Source: Kaiparowitsia implicata GSE-PSE-MK54-09C (GTDB lineage Bacteria; Cyanobacteriota; Cyanobacteriia; Elainellales; Elainellaceae). Taken from it: a DNA stretch of 64,000 nt. Position 1 is the stretch's first letter, and each line of letters opens with the position of its first letter. A model generated the notes under the pieces. The model searched no databases, had not been told where the DNA came from, and saw only the letters and a list, made by a program, of their open reading frames with translations. Positions 36,341 to 44,308 of the stretch are shown in pieces. Where the stretch lies: assembly GCA_019359435.1 (NCBI GenBank), contig JAHHHI010000070.1:1-64000 (forward strand), read 5' to 3'. A program made the position numbers and the translations under genes.

Positions 36341-36778
36341 TTACACCTTATTCTCGTACCGAAACAATTGACTTCCAACTTTACCGATGGGAATCCATCC
36401 CTGATTGCGATAAAACTGATGTGCTCTTGTACTCATATCATCCGAGGTGTCTAACCAAATCTGCTGAAATCCTCTTGCATATAATGCCTCTTCGGCAGTT
36501 TTCAAAAGTGCTTTGCCTGCACCTCTCCCTTCATAGCCTGGATGAACAAAAAGACCTAAAAGACTACCCATTCTGGGATCAATGATGGCAAAACCTACAT
36601 CTTTACCATCTATCGATGCAAGCCAAGCTGCATTGGGAAGCTTGATGATTTCTTCCACCGAATTAGGGGTGATTCCTAATTCGGCGAGTCGTTCTATCGA
36701 AGCCTGATTTTCATGAACACTCATCCGAATACGAAACAGTGTATCAACATCCTCTGGCTTGGCGGGTCGAATCAGCAT
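36341..36778 (-). CDS. GNAT family N-acetyltransferase
   Basis: A 145-residue acetyltransferase. The acetyl-CoA-binding motif A is clear: LGLFVHPGYEGRGAGKALLKTAEE (about 76-99) with the Q/R-x-x-G-x-G/A loop. The N-terminal strand IRPAKPEDVDTLFRIRMSVHENQ and the C-terminal FYRNQGWIPIGK complete the fold. The substrate is unknown. Compared with its neighbours the DNA is A+T-richer and lacks HIP1 sites, as do the next two genes, which suggests that this block was acquired more recently. Confidence 0.88.
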   Translation of the reverse strand: MLIRPAKPEDVDTLFRIRMSVHENQASIERLAELGITPNSVEEIIKLPNAAWLASIDGKDVGFAIIDPRMGSLLGLFVHPGYEGRGAGKALLKTAEEALYARGFQQIWLDTSDDMSTRAHQFYRNQGWIPIGKVGSQLFRYENKV

Positions 36779-36954
36779 GTAGACAACCTGAAGTGACTTA
36801 ACTTTGAATGCTAAAAGACAACTTTAGCGGACCGTCCTACCAATAAGCAACGCGGTATAAAGGCAAAGCTCACCGGATGTAGATAACCTTTGCATCTAAC
36901 CAATAACTTTCATCCATTTTGGTGCAGCGACGTGTTGGGCTGCTGACGCTTAGG
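36779..36954. other. Short intergenic with a possible recombination-site-like structure
   Basis: On the minus strand this starts with GCCCAACACGTCGC and ends near CGCGTTGCTTATTGG, with CCGGTGAGCTTTGCC inside. A GCCCAAC box facing a GTT-beginning box loosely recalls integron attC sites, but the second box does not fit the GTTRRRY rule. I give it only as a structure worth folding. Confidence 0.25.
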
Positions 36955-37800
36955 CTAAGTCGATAGAAACTCAATCACTGCTCGGTTAAACTTATCAGCG
37001 TACTCCAAGTATGGTAAATGCCCGCACTGATCGAACAACTGCAACTTAGCATTAGAAATACTGTTTGCTGCCACTTCAGCATGACTTACCGGAAATGCTC
37101 GATCCTGTTTCCCCCACATAATCAACGTAGGTGACTGTATCTTAGATAGCTGATCGCGAATAGGTTGCCAAATCTCTGATTTAATCCCAAAAAAGTTTCC
37201 CATTGTCCGAAATGTTCGAGTCTGAAACTGTAAGATTTCCGAGGACATGTTTCGCAGCACTAAATCCATGAACTCGCTGTCATTCAAGTAAGGAACTGGA
37301 TCATAAACACATTGCTGCATCATAAATTTTGCTGCTCCAGGGCTGGGATGATTCAGCAGTTCTCCCACACCCGGCAGTGAGGTTAGCCTTGTCGGAAATG
37401 CAACTTCTTTTCCCAAGCCACCAATGCCAATCAGCACTAGCTTATCTACCTTTTCAGGAAATTGCAGGGCAATCTTCAAGGCAAGGATGCCACCTACAGA
37501 GCCTGCTATCAGAGAGGCATGGGATAAACCAATTGCATCCATGAAGCGAACAATAAATTGGCTCAGATCGTCAAGGTTGTAAGTCTTTTGGGGCTTGTCA
37601 GTCTTGCCTGAGCCAACCCAATCTAGCGCATAAACCTGATGATGCTGCGCGATCGCAAATACATTTCTATACCAGTAATCGATTGCTCCTCCCTGTCCAT
37701 GAATGAATAAAACAGGCGGCCCTTGCTCGCCCAGTGCCCAATAGCGTGTCTTGATCCCATCAACTTGAATGTATTGGTCTGCTGGCAACTTAATGGTCAC
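36955..37800 (-). CDS. Alpha/beta-fold hydrolase
   Basis: A 281-residue hydrolase. VLFIHGQGGAIDYW holds the oxyanion-hole HG (about 33). The nucleophile elbow is AGSVGG, an A-x-S-x-G variant (Ser about 98). KQDRAFPV supplies the likely acid, and CGHLPYLEY the catalytic His near the C-terminus. There is no signal peptide. It resembles C-C bond hydrolases and lipases of the abhydrolase_1 group; the substrate cannot be told. The TetR gene upstream ends 11 bases before it, so it is probably the regulator's target and operon partner. Confidence 0.85.
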   Translation of the reverse strand: MTIKLPADQYIQVDGIKTRYWALGEQGPPVLFIHGQGGAIDYWYRNVFAIAQHHQVYALDWVGSGKTDKPQKTYNLDDLSQFIVRFMDAIGLSHASLIAGSVGGILALKIALQFPEKVDKLVLIGIGGLGKEVAFPTRLTSLPGVGELLNHPSPGAAKFMMQQCVYDPVPYLNDSEFMDLVLRNMSSEILQFQTRTFRTMGNFFGIKSEIWQPIRDQLSKIQSPTLIMWGKQDRAFPVSHAEVAANSISNAKLQLFDQCGHLPYLEYADKFNRAVIEFLST

Positions 37801-37811
37801 TATTTACCTCC

Positions 37812-38396
37812 CTATTGCCGAATGTATTGAATAGCCTGAATCAAAGCGTTAATTATCACCTCGTAGCTCTCTTCGGTGGACGGCTCCAAGGTGAGTAATC
37901 CAGCTTGCTCAGTTGCGACAAAACCATAGAAGGCGGCGTTTAACATTCGCATTGCATGAATGGTTTCTGATTCAGTGAAATTGTAGGGTTGAAGCACTCG
38001 CTGATAGAACGTCACGATGCGTTTAACAATGGGCGCACAATCTGGCTCAGTTGGCTTTAGGGGCATTGCCGTCATGACACGATAAAGAGCAGGCTGCGAT
38101 CGCGCAAAATTCCGCGCAGTATGCGCGACCGTTTTCAACAGTGCAGAAGCATCACTGATACCCTCAATGGACTGACAGCACAATGTTAAAAATCGTCGCC
38201 AAATTTCAAGCGCAACTAATCGCCGCAAGGCTGCACCGCTTTCTACATGCTTGTAGATTGACGGCGGTGTAATTCCTAGCTCACGCGCTACGCGATTTAC
38301 ACCTAAAGCTGTCTCGCCTTCTGTTTCTACACAGACGATCGCGGCTTCAATGATGTCGCGTTGAGTCAGCGATTTCTCTTTGATGGGACGACCCAT
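37812..38396 (-). CDS. TetR family transcriptional regulator
   Basis: A 194-residue repressor-type regulator. The N-terminal helix-turn-helix reads LTQRDIIEAAIVCVETEGETALGVNRVARELGITPPSIYKHV (about 8-50), with the usual SIYKHV recognition-helix end. The C-terminal ligand domain is helical and has the TetR_C-like WRRF...YRVMTAMPL pattern. I chose the ATG at 38396 (MGRPIKEKSL). It forms a likely two-gene unit with the hydrolase, which it probably controls. Confidence 0.88.
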   Translation of the reverse strand: MGRPIKEKSLTQRDIIEAAIVCVETEGETALGVNRVARELGITPPSIYKHVESGAALRRLVALEIWRRFLTLCCQSIEGISDASALLKTVAHTARNFARSQPALYRVMTAMPLKPTEPDCAPIVKRIVTFYQRVLQPYNFTESETIHAMRMLNAAFYGFVATEQAGLLTLEPSTEESYEVIINALIQAIQYIRQ

Positions 38397-38768
38397 GGCA
38401 AACCCAGTCAATTAGCTAGCACTATTTACTAAAAGCGAATGGTGTTAGCTTTGTCAAGTATTTCCTTGGCTACTTCCCTGAAGAAGTCTCACTGCCAATC
38501 TTCAAATACTGCCCTCACCGACAAGACTAAGTAGCCCAACTCGTAATTAGAGCGAAATTTTCCGCCCAATGCCCGGATAGGGCAGATTAGGTAGAAATCT
38601 GGCAGCCTAGTACTCCTCTGGGGGGTGATTAGGCAGAAAACTGTCCGCTTAACGCGCTTCGGTGGGTAATTCAGGTGGATTTTTTTTGTATGGTCAGGCG
38701 TCTATCTCTCGTTGCTATGGTCAGAGACAAGCCCAAAAGGGCGATCGCACAGATCATCACCCTTAGCT

Positions 38769-38885
38769 CCAGTTCATCACCGTGTGAGGATCAAGCAACT
38801 TGCTGGGATGCTAGCGCTACCCTTCATCGAAGCCTTGGCAAGGACTCGTTCACCCGTCAATGTGCCGGAGGATTATGCGCTGTAG
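38769..38885 (+). pseudogene. Remnant of a PNPOx-family paralogue
   Basis: In one frame this reads RIKQLAGMLALPFIEALARTR followed by SPVNVPEDYAL and a stop. It aligns with QELAGTLVLALAIAEASAKVR...PIDAPEDYAL of the intact protein at 35651-36316 (about residues 151-180). Only this C-terminal piece remains. There is no start or upstream barrel in the surrounding 350 bases, so it is a decayed paralogue. The rest of the 38397-39008 gap has no supported gene. Confidence 0.6.
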
Positions 38886-39008
38886 TTGTGAACGCTGATG
38901 TTGCCGCAATCGGTTTGCTGCGCTCAGAGGTTTTTGGGCTGCGATCGCGCGAAAGTGAAGGTTTGTGCGGTATTGTGCTGAGAGAATTGGCGTTTTCGGA
39001 GTAGATGC

Positions 39009-39887
39009 ATGGTCAATACGCCCTTGATCCTAGGGTTGCTCGTAGTGGGCTCGATAACCGGTGTGTTGTCGGGACTGCTGGGCATTGGGGGCGGGTTGGT
39101 GATGGTGCCCGTGTTAACCATGCTGGGCATTCCGCTAGTGCAGGCCACGGCGACCAGCTTGGTTGCTGTATTTCTGAGTGCTGTATCGGGCAGCATTCGC
39201 AACTTGCAAGCTGGAGAGTTGAACTGGCGGGTGTCGCTGACACTGGCGCTGTTTGGCATTGTGACGGCGCAACTAGGTGCATGGCTAGGCGATCGCGCCC
39301 CTGATGGTCTATTGTCGCTAGCCTTTGCTGGGCTACTGCTGATCACCATTTACCTGATGGCACTCAAAAAATCTTTGGTGCAAAAGCAAGCACGAGCGCA
39401 GTTGGTGGATGCGGCTAACATCGAGGCTGAGATAGCATCCAAGGTTGCGTTTGAAAACACCCCCACTGCGGCGGCAGAAACGCTGCCCCCATCCCCCCCG
39501 CTCAGTCAGCCTGTTTTTGCGCTGCTGCCTGTGGCGCAGATTGGGCTATTGGCTGGGCTGTTGTCGGGTTTGTTTGGGGTGGGGGGCGGTGTGGTGATGG
39601 TGCCCCTGCAAATGCTGATGCTGGGGGAACGGATTAAATCAGCGGTGCGCACCAGTTTGGGGGCGATTGTGGCGATCGCCATCTCAGCATTGGCCCAACA
39701 TGCATGGAACGGCAATGTGCTCTGGATTCCTGGCATTGCGCTAGGGCTAGGGGGCGTGGTGGGGGCGCAACTGGGCACGCGAATTCTGCCCAAACTGCCC
39801 GACAGCTCGGTCAATACCCTATTCCGAGGCTTCTTGATCGTGTTGTCGATCTATATGGTGCTGCGGGGCATTCGGCTGTTGGGGTAA
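39009..39887 (+). CDS. TauE/SafE family anion exporter
   Basis: A 292-residue membrane protein with eight or nine helices. The two internally repeated family motifs are easy to see: GLLGIGGGLVMVPVL (about 22-36) and GLFGVGGGVVMVPLQ (about 188-202). The family exports sulfite, sulfoacetate and other organosulfur anions, but many members are unassigned. A long hydrophilic loop (about 118-165) separates the halves. The gene starts 8 bases after a weak plus-strand frame and has no clear operon partner. Confidence 0.87.
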   Translation: MVNTPLILGLLVVGSITGVLSGLLGIGGGLVMVPVLTMLGIPLVQATATSLVAVFLSAVSGSIRNLQAGELNWRVSLTLALFGIVTAQLGAWLGDRAPDGLLSLAFAGLLLITIYLMALKKSLVQKQARAQLVDAANIEAEIASKVAFENTPTAAAETLPPSPPLSQPVFALLPVAQIGLLAGLLSGLFGVGGGVVMVPLQMLMLGERIKSAVRTSLGAIVAIAISALAQHAWNGNVLWIPGIALGLGGVVGAQLGTRILPKLPDSSVNTLFRGFLIVLSIYMVLRGIRLLG

Positions 39888-39950
39888 GGCGATCGCCCCA
39901 TCCCATTCCGTTCCAGGTCTCTACGAAATTAGCGATTGGGTGCAGATGCC

Positions 39951-40772
39951 ATGCTCCATCTCAGCGCGTTACTTCAGCTTTTGCCGGGAATGCAGACCCT
40001 GGCACCTCTCCACCAGCAGGCGGGGCAACAGCCGGATAATCTCTGCGGGCCCTATTGGGTTTCGCTGTGGCTGCGATCGCACCAGTACCACATTACGCCG
40101 GAGCAGGTGGCCCAGCAGGCAGGGACGGTGCTCCCCACGGGGCAACCCCAGACGGCATGGGTGCCTCCAGGGGCCACTCCCCGTTGCGACTATAGTCTGC
40201 CGCTGCCCACCACCCCGGATGTCACCACAGGCGGCACGTCTGCCCAGGGGCTGGTGCGAGCCGTGCGGCAACTCACGAGCGGCTCCTATGACTTGGTGCC
40301 CTTGCAATCTCACTGGACGGGCGATCGCCTGCTGTCTCTGCTTCAGCTCTGCGTCGATCATCCTGAGTGGAACACTGCGCCCCTATGCAATGTATCCACG
40401 GCGTATCTCTGGGGCAGCAACCTCTCGCCTGCAGCGGCGATCGCCCACCTCAGCGGCAGCACTATCTCGCCGCCACCTGCCGACTGGGCAGTGGGGCATT
40501 TTCTTACCTTGGCGGGCTGGGTGCAGGGCAGCGCAGCAATGCTGATGTGGGTCTGCGATACCTATCCCCAGTTTGGCTGGCAGGGCTACACGATGCAGCC
40601 TCCCAGTGCGATCGCCGCTGCCCTCAACCGAGAGGCGGGAGCCAGCGGTGGGGTGCTGCTGTTTGTCCATCACCAGCATCGGCAAGCGGTGGCGCAAGCA
40701 GCAGCCCAGTTAGGTTGTGAGGTAGAAGTGTGGGACAACGGCAGCCCCATACCCGCTGATTGGGAAGGGTAG
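39951..40772 (+). CDS. Hypothetical protein with a papain-like NLCGPYW motif
   Basis: A 273-residue soluble protein that I cannot name. Near residue 33 it has QPDNLCGPYWVSLWLRSHQ, which looks like a cysteine-peptidase or peptidase-C39-like catalytic Cys at the start of a helix. The later WAVGHFLTLAGWV has a His in the place expected for a second catalytic residue, followed by AAMLMWVCDTYPQFGW. Similar NLCGP motifs occur in a family I recall as DUF6885. Catalysis is an inference. I chose the ATG at 39951; a TTG lies 15 bases upstream. Confidence 0.55.
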   Translation: MLHLSALLQLLPGMQTLAPLHQQAGQQPDNLCGPYWVSLWLRSHQYHITPEQVAQQAGTVLPTGQPQTAWVPPGATPRCDYSLPLPTTPDVTTGGTSAQGLVRAVRQLTSGSYDLVPLQSHWTGDRLLSLLQLCVDHPEWNTAPLCNVSTAYLWGSNLSPAAAIAHLSGSTISPPPADWAVGHFLTLAGWVQGSAAMLMWVCDTYPQFGWQGYTMQPPSAIAAALNREAGASGGVLLFVHHQHRQAVAQAAAQLGCEVEVWDNGSPIPADWEG

Positions 40773-40878
40773 CCTTCGGTCTGCTAAAGCCTGAGGCGAA
40801 TTTAACGGGCGTTGAGGGGCAGCGCAGTTGCGTAGGCGCTTGCAGCGCAGTGCTGAGAGGGGTGAGAAAGGGCGATCG

Positions 40879-41061
40879 CTATTTCTTGGCGTTATCTCTC
40901 ACGTCTAACGCTTCTAGCACCAAGATTTCAATCAGCACACTAACCGATCGCTTATCTTTCTCTGCGATCACAGCTAAACGCTGTTTGAGTTCTTGAGGCA
41001 GGTATACGGTAACTCTGGCCTTATCTGTAGCCACAAATTTAGAGGCGCTAATAGAAATCAC
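40879..41061 (-). CDS. Ribbon-helix-helix (CopG-like) protein
   Basis: A 60-residue protein with an RHH core: ARVTVYLPQELKQRLAVIAEKDKRSVSVLIEILVLEAL, a beta strand followed by two helices. RHH dimers bind DNA and often act as antitoxins or autoregulators. A perfect 16-bp palindrome lies 29 bases upstream of its start and could be its operator. A small divergent frame follows on the plus strand. No typical toxin gene is next to it. Confidence 0.7.
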   Translation of the reverse strand: MISISASKFVATDKARVTVYLPQELKQRLAVIAEKDKRSVSVLIEILVLEALDVRDNAKK

Positions 41062-41089
41062 GAAAATTCTAGAGCCTCACCGTGTTTTC

Positions 41090-41105
41090 ATGGTAACGTT
41101 ACCAT
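41090..41105. promoter_or_regulatory. Perfect 16-bp palindrome, candidate RHH operator
   Basis: ATGGTAACGTTACCAT lies between the RHH gene (start at 41061) and the divergent small frame at 41139. A perfect even palindrome of this length, in a divergent promoter next to an RHH gene, fits an autoregulatory operator. The second module (41543-41649) lacks this exact sequence but has an ATAGCCGCA/TGCGGCTAT inverted repeat in the same place. Confidence 0.55.
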
Positions 41106-41138
41106 AGCGTCAAAAATTACTACTATGAGGCTTCACAG

Positions 41139-41300
41139 ATGGTCATACTCTCTGATGATGAGGGTGCGTTGTGGCGATCGCCCCTAGCCACGCTGCGCGA
41201 TATCAAAATCCGGCTAGACTCGCGGCTTACCCAACTTCAATCCAATGTGAGTTCAGTCATGTTATTTCTGCCCTGCGTTGCAAGGCTGAAACAACCCTAA
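41139..41300 (+). pseudogene. Small gene cut by a family C repeat (paralogue of 41649-41780)
   Basis: The frame begins MVILSDDEGALWRSPLATL, nearly the same as MVILSDDEVALLRSLLVTL at 41649. The DNA from 41126 is identical to that from 41636 for 38 bases and stays similar for about 88. After about 35 codons the frame runs into the family C repeat at 41244, which supplies the last 18 codons. The original C-terminus, with RLDSRLTQLQ, has therefore been lost. Confidence 0.55.
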
Positions 41301-41356
41301 ACCGCACGGATCGGGACGCAGGCCGTACGGGTTTAGGCCTTTGCCAACGTGACGTT
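41244..41356. repeat. 113-bp repeat, family C copy 2
   Basis: The start AATGTGAGTTCAGTCATG and end AACGTGACGTT match the ends of the 112-bp copy at 28264-28375, as does the inner TGCCCTGCG...GGCTGAAAC segment. The insertion lies between the truncated MVILSDDE frame and the second RHH gene. Its last bases, plus the adjoining A, provide the TAA stop of that RHH gene on the opposite strand. Confidence 0.75.
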
Positions 41357-41543
41357 AATCCAATTCGTCTAATCGGTGTTTTTCGATAATTTCTTGCTGG
41401 CGGGGTTGGAGTAGCCACAGCTCTAAGGCTTCTGCTGCGACTGCACTGATTGACTCCTCCCGAATGGTGGCAATGGTTTTCACCAGCCTATCCAGGTCGG
41501 AATCTAAATAGATTCTGAGTTCTGGTCTTTTTTTAGGACTCAC
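41355..41543 (-). CDS. Second ribbon-helix-helix-like protein
   Basis: A 62-residue protein: PELRIYLDSDLDRLVKTIATIREESISAVAAEALELWLLQ has the strand-helix-helix pattern of RHH DNA-binding proteins. Its sequence differs from the RHH protein at 40879. It ends at the border of the family C repeat, so its natural C-terminus may have been altered. It is divergent to the small gene at 41649, repeating the layout of the first module. Confidence 0.6.
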   Translation of the reverse strand: MSPKKRPELRIYLDSDLDRLVKTIATIREESISAVAAEALELWLLQPRQQEIIEKHRLDELD

Positions 41544-41648
41544 TCGCGATATATAGCCGCAAAAGGACTAATCAGATTTTCTCATTCCTCCTTGCGTATA
41601 TGCGGCTATGCGGATAAACTTGATTTAATCCTAGTTGAGGCTTCACAG

Positions 41649-41780
41649 ATGGTCATACTCTCTGATGATGAGGTTGCGTTGTTGCGATCGCTCCTAGTCA
41701 CGCTGCGCGGCATCAAAGTCCGCGACATTGATAAAGCGTTGGTCATTCTGGCGAAGACTGATAAACGAGCTAGGCCATAA
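41649..41780 (+). CDS. Very small protein (MVILSDDE type)
   Basis: A 43-residue frame: MVILSDDEVALLRSLLVTL, then KVRDIDKALVILAKTDKRA. It looks like two short helices. An upstream TTG at 41592 would add 19 residues with no homologous counterpart in the other copy. The 38-base identity with the copy at 41126, spanning leader and start, supports this ATG. It could be the partner of the divergent RHH protein; the function is unknown. Confidence 0.45.
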   Translation: MVILSDDEVALLRSLLVTLRGIKVRDIDKALVILAKTDKRARP

Positions 41781-42017
41781 CGGTGCTCACTAGCCTGCTC
41801 ACCTAGTCCTAGTAATGGCGGTACATTGCCGACTCTCTGTTGCACGACTGTTACATAACGTTTAATCAACAGAGGGGTCTAACGCTGGAATATCAACGGC
41901 TCTACCCATTCAGATAGGGCTTTCCCATAGCGCGATTCTGCCCTGTGGAAGACGAGAGTGACCCAGGTTTCCGCATACACTACCGGTCTGTCCAATTCCT
42001 TTTTTAAAGAGGTAGCT

Positions 42018-42374
42018 ATGAGAAATCATGTGTTTTATGCGGTTAACGCGCTCAGGGCGATCGCCAAGCGGCTTACCGTGCTGATGGTGAGCGTTGTAAT
42101 GCTGCTAAACCTTACCCAAACCGCAGCGATGGCGGCACCTAGCTCCGACACAGAATCGCAGCTTGAGGTCTCAGACGTCACCCAGCCAATGGATGAGGCG
42201 AGTTATAGCGCCGCCAAAGAAGACCGCCGACAATGGCAACGCAAAGTCTCTGCAATCAAAGAAGAGCAGGACAATGCACCCACCACCTTGGGCGAAAAGC
42301 TCAACGTAGATGAACTCTCAAAGGGATATGACCCTGAGCGAGAAGCAGAGAAGCGTGCTGTTCCCACTCCGTAG
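42018..42374 (+). CDS. Secreted small hydrophilic protein
   Basis: A 118-residue precursor. The N-terminus is basic (RNHVFYAVNALRAIAKR), followed by a hydrophobic core (LTVLMVSVVMLLNL) and the likely signal-peptidase site TAAMAA|PSS near residue 41. The mature part is acidic and helical (EDRRQWQRKVSAIKEEQDN). GAGG lies 6 bases before the ATG at 42018; an upstream start at 41958 is unlikely. A lumenal or periplasmic location is predicted. I do not recognise the family. Confidence 0.65.
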   Translation: MRNHVFYAVNALRAIAKRLTVLMVSVVMLLNLTQTAAMAAPSSDTESQLEVSDVTQPMDEASYSAAKEDRRQWQRKVSAIKEEQDNAPTTLGEKLNVDELSKGYDPEREAEKRAVPTP

Positions 42375-42507
42375 AGGTGGTGTTCAACAATTGCTACCAA
42401 AGAACATCTCTGATCCGCCGTAGGGGTAACGGAGGAAAGCCACAGGGGAAGCACAGGGGCGATCGCTCATTCGCCCCATTTAGAAAGGGTTGTGTCGAGA
42501 CATAGCC

Positions 42508-43740
42508 TTAGTCCGCAGCCTCGGGATTAACCTCTACCGTCATCCCTGCATGGCGTAACCGCTCAGCTAGCACAGACCCCAGCCCAGTGGCTGGGGTTAA
42601 AATGCCTCCTCGCGCTTGACCCCCCGGCAGCGCATCGCCCTGCAAGGCCAAGCCCAAGGCCGACTCACACAAAAACTTGACCGTCGCCCGATTGCCCGGA
42701 TCGCCCTTATCCCGAATCACCCCTCTCACCTTGCGGCCATCGGCAGCGGTGCCCACCAGCTCACAACAGAACCAGCCGTTGTTCATGGTTTGCTCTGAGG
42801 GGCCGTTGCCGGGTTGGGGCAGAAACGATTGCAGGAGCGATCGCACCTGAGGCTGCTGCGCCGCGCCCACAAATAGCCCTAGCCCTGCAGTCACTCCCGT
42901 GGCTTTGGCCCAAGAGAACGGGTCATCAAATTTTAGATATTCCTGATAGGTAAAGTCAGAACCGTAAGGCTCTTGCCATTGGTCATAAAGCGCGGCACTG
43001 CGCCGCACAACGCGGGTGTTGACGGGGCCCATAAAGAACGGCGCGACCCAAGTTTTTAGCTCCGAGTCAAAGGAGGGTGCCTTGGGGTCGCGATTGCGCT
43101 CAGCCTCAGCAGACGAATGCGAAGGGCTGGGGTTGAGCAGAAATGGATCTTGAAACTGCTGGCTTGCCTCAGAATCGTAGAGGTTGAAGGCAGAAGCCAG
43201 CGTTCCCCCATTAAACCCACCCTCTGCTTGAAAATAGGCTGTGACGCGGTTACATGCGACGCCTAGCTCCCGCTGCACATGCTGCACCACCAAATAGGTG
43301 CCGAGATCAGACGGCACCGAATCAAAGCCACAGCTTGGAATAATGCGCGTGCCGTCAGCCGCCGCTTGGGTATGGTAGCGATCGATCAGAGATCTAACCC
43401 AGGGCGTTTCGCCAGTGATGTCAACATAGTGGGTTTTGTGGCGCACACAGGCATCGACGAGGGCATCGCCATAGAGCGCAAAGGGGCCAGCCGTGGTGAG
43501 CAACACGCGCGTTTGAGCGGCGATCGCATCCACTGCCGGTTGATCTTGGCTATCGGCAACCAGCACATCCACCGATACGCCCACCTCATAGCAAACGGCC
43601 TCTAGTTTTTCTCGGTTGCGCCCGGCGATCGCCCACCGCACCTGCTCAGGCCCAACATGGCGGGCAAAGTATTGCACCGTTTGCTTGCCCACAAACCCGC
43701 TGGCACCGTAGAGAACAACATCATAGGCACGCTCAGACAT
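42508..43740 (-). CDS. Saccharopine dehydrogenase-like / trans-acting enoyl reductase family protein
   Basis: A 410-residue protein with a Rossmann start, VVLYGASGFVGKQTVQYFARHV (G-x-S-G-x-x-G, about 7-28). Next come RWAIAGRNREKLEAV, VLLTTAGPFALYGDALVDAC, THYVDITGETPWVR and CGFDSVPSDLGTYLVV. These are shared with saccharopine-dehydrogenase-like proteins and the mycobacterial trans-acting enoyl reductases of complex-lipid synthesis. A lipid or polyketide reductase role is possible but not shown. I chose the ATG at 43740 (MSERAYDVV). Confidence 0.8.
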   Translation of the reverse strand: MSERAYDVVLYGASGFVGKQTVQYFARHVGPEQVRWAIAGRNREKLEAVCYEVGVSVDVLVADSQDQPAVDAIAAQTRVLLTTAGPFALYGDALVDACVRHKTHYVDITGETPWVRSLIDRYHTQAAADGTRIIPSCGFDSVPSDLGTYLVVQHVQRELGVACNRVTAYFQAEGGFNGGTLASAFNLYDSEASQQFQDPFLLNPSPSHSSAEAERNRDPKAPSFDSELKTWVAPFFMGPVNTRVVRRSAALYDQWQEPYGSDFTYQEYLKFDDPFSWAKATGVTAGLGLFVGAAQQPQVRSLLQSFLPQPGNGPSEQTMNNGWFCCELVGTAADGRKVRGVIRDKGDPGNRATVKFLCESALGLALQGDALPGGQARGGILTPATGLGSVLAERLRHAGMTVEVNPEAAD

Positions 43741-44308
43741 GGCAGCGACACTCCTCACAATAGAGCTCCAGAATAACAACGATGATTACAAGACAGCAAA
43801 CGCCATAGTAATGACCGTAATGAAGTTATTGGCAAGTTGTCGTTTGACGAATCAAGCTTATTACATATAGCTCATGCCGTACTTAAATTCCAAAAAAGAC
43901 GATCGTAAACAAACGAGAATAACAGCAATACCCATTCTCTTGCTTAAGTTAATCGACTAGAAAAAATACCAAGGATTTATTTCAATTAATACTTAAATAG
44001 TATAAAAACATCACTTCTTTCAGCGATGAACAGCAAAATTAGCACTAATCTCTTAGCTCATTTAATGTAAAAAGCTGAACTAGATAGGTTCTACACTATC
44101 TTCAGCCAATCTATTATTTAACAGCAATGAAATAGGAGTATTTAGATCATATTTTTGTGGAATCGGGTAAAGCCCCGATTCCACAAAAATATGATTCATC
44201 AGAAGTTATCCATCACTCTACAGGTTCTACTGGGTCGTGTTGTAGACATGTGGATGATAATTCTGAATGCCCTAAGCCTTAAGCAGTTTAGCAACCCTGA
44301 CCACAGGT
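43741..44308. other. A+T-rich gap with a 50-base perfect hairpin at 44146-44195
   Basis: The 568 bases after the reductase are visibly A+T-richer than the rest of the window and hold no supported gene. At 44146-44167 and 44174-44195 lie perfectly complementary 22-base arms (ATCATATTTTTGTGGAATCG... and its complement) around the 6-base loop TAAAGC. The arms end in runs of A and T, so the structure could terminate transcription from either side. It could also be a palindromic transposon remnant. Confidence 0.6.
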
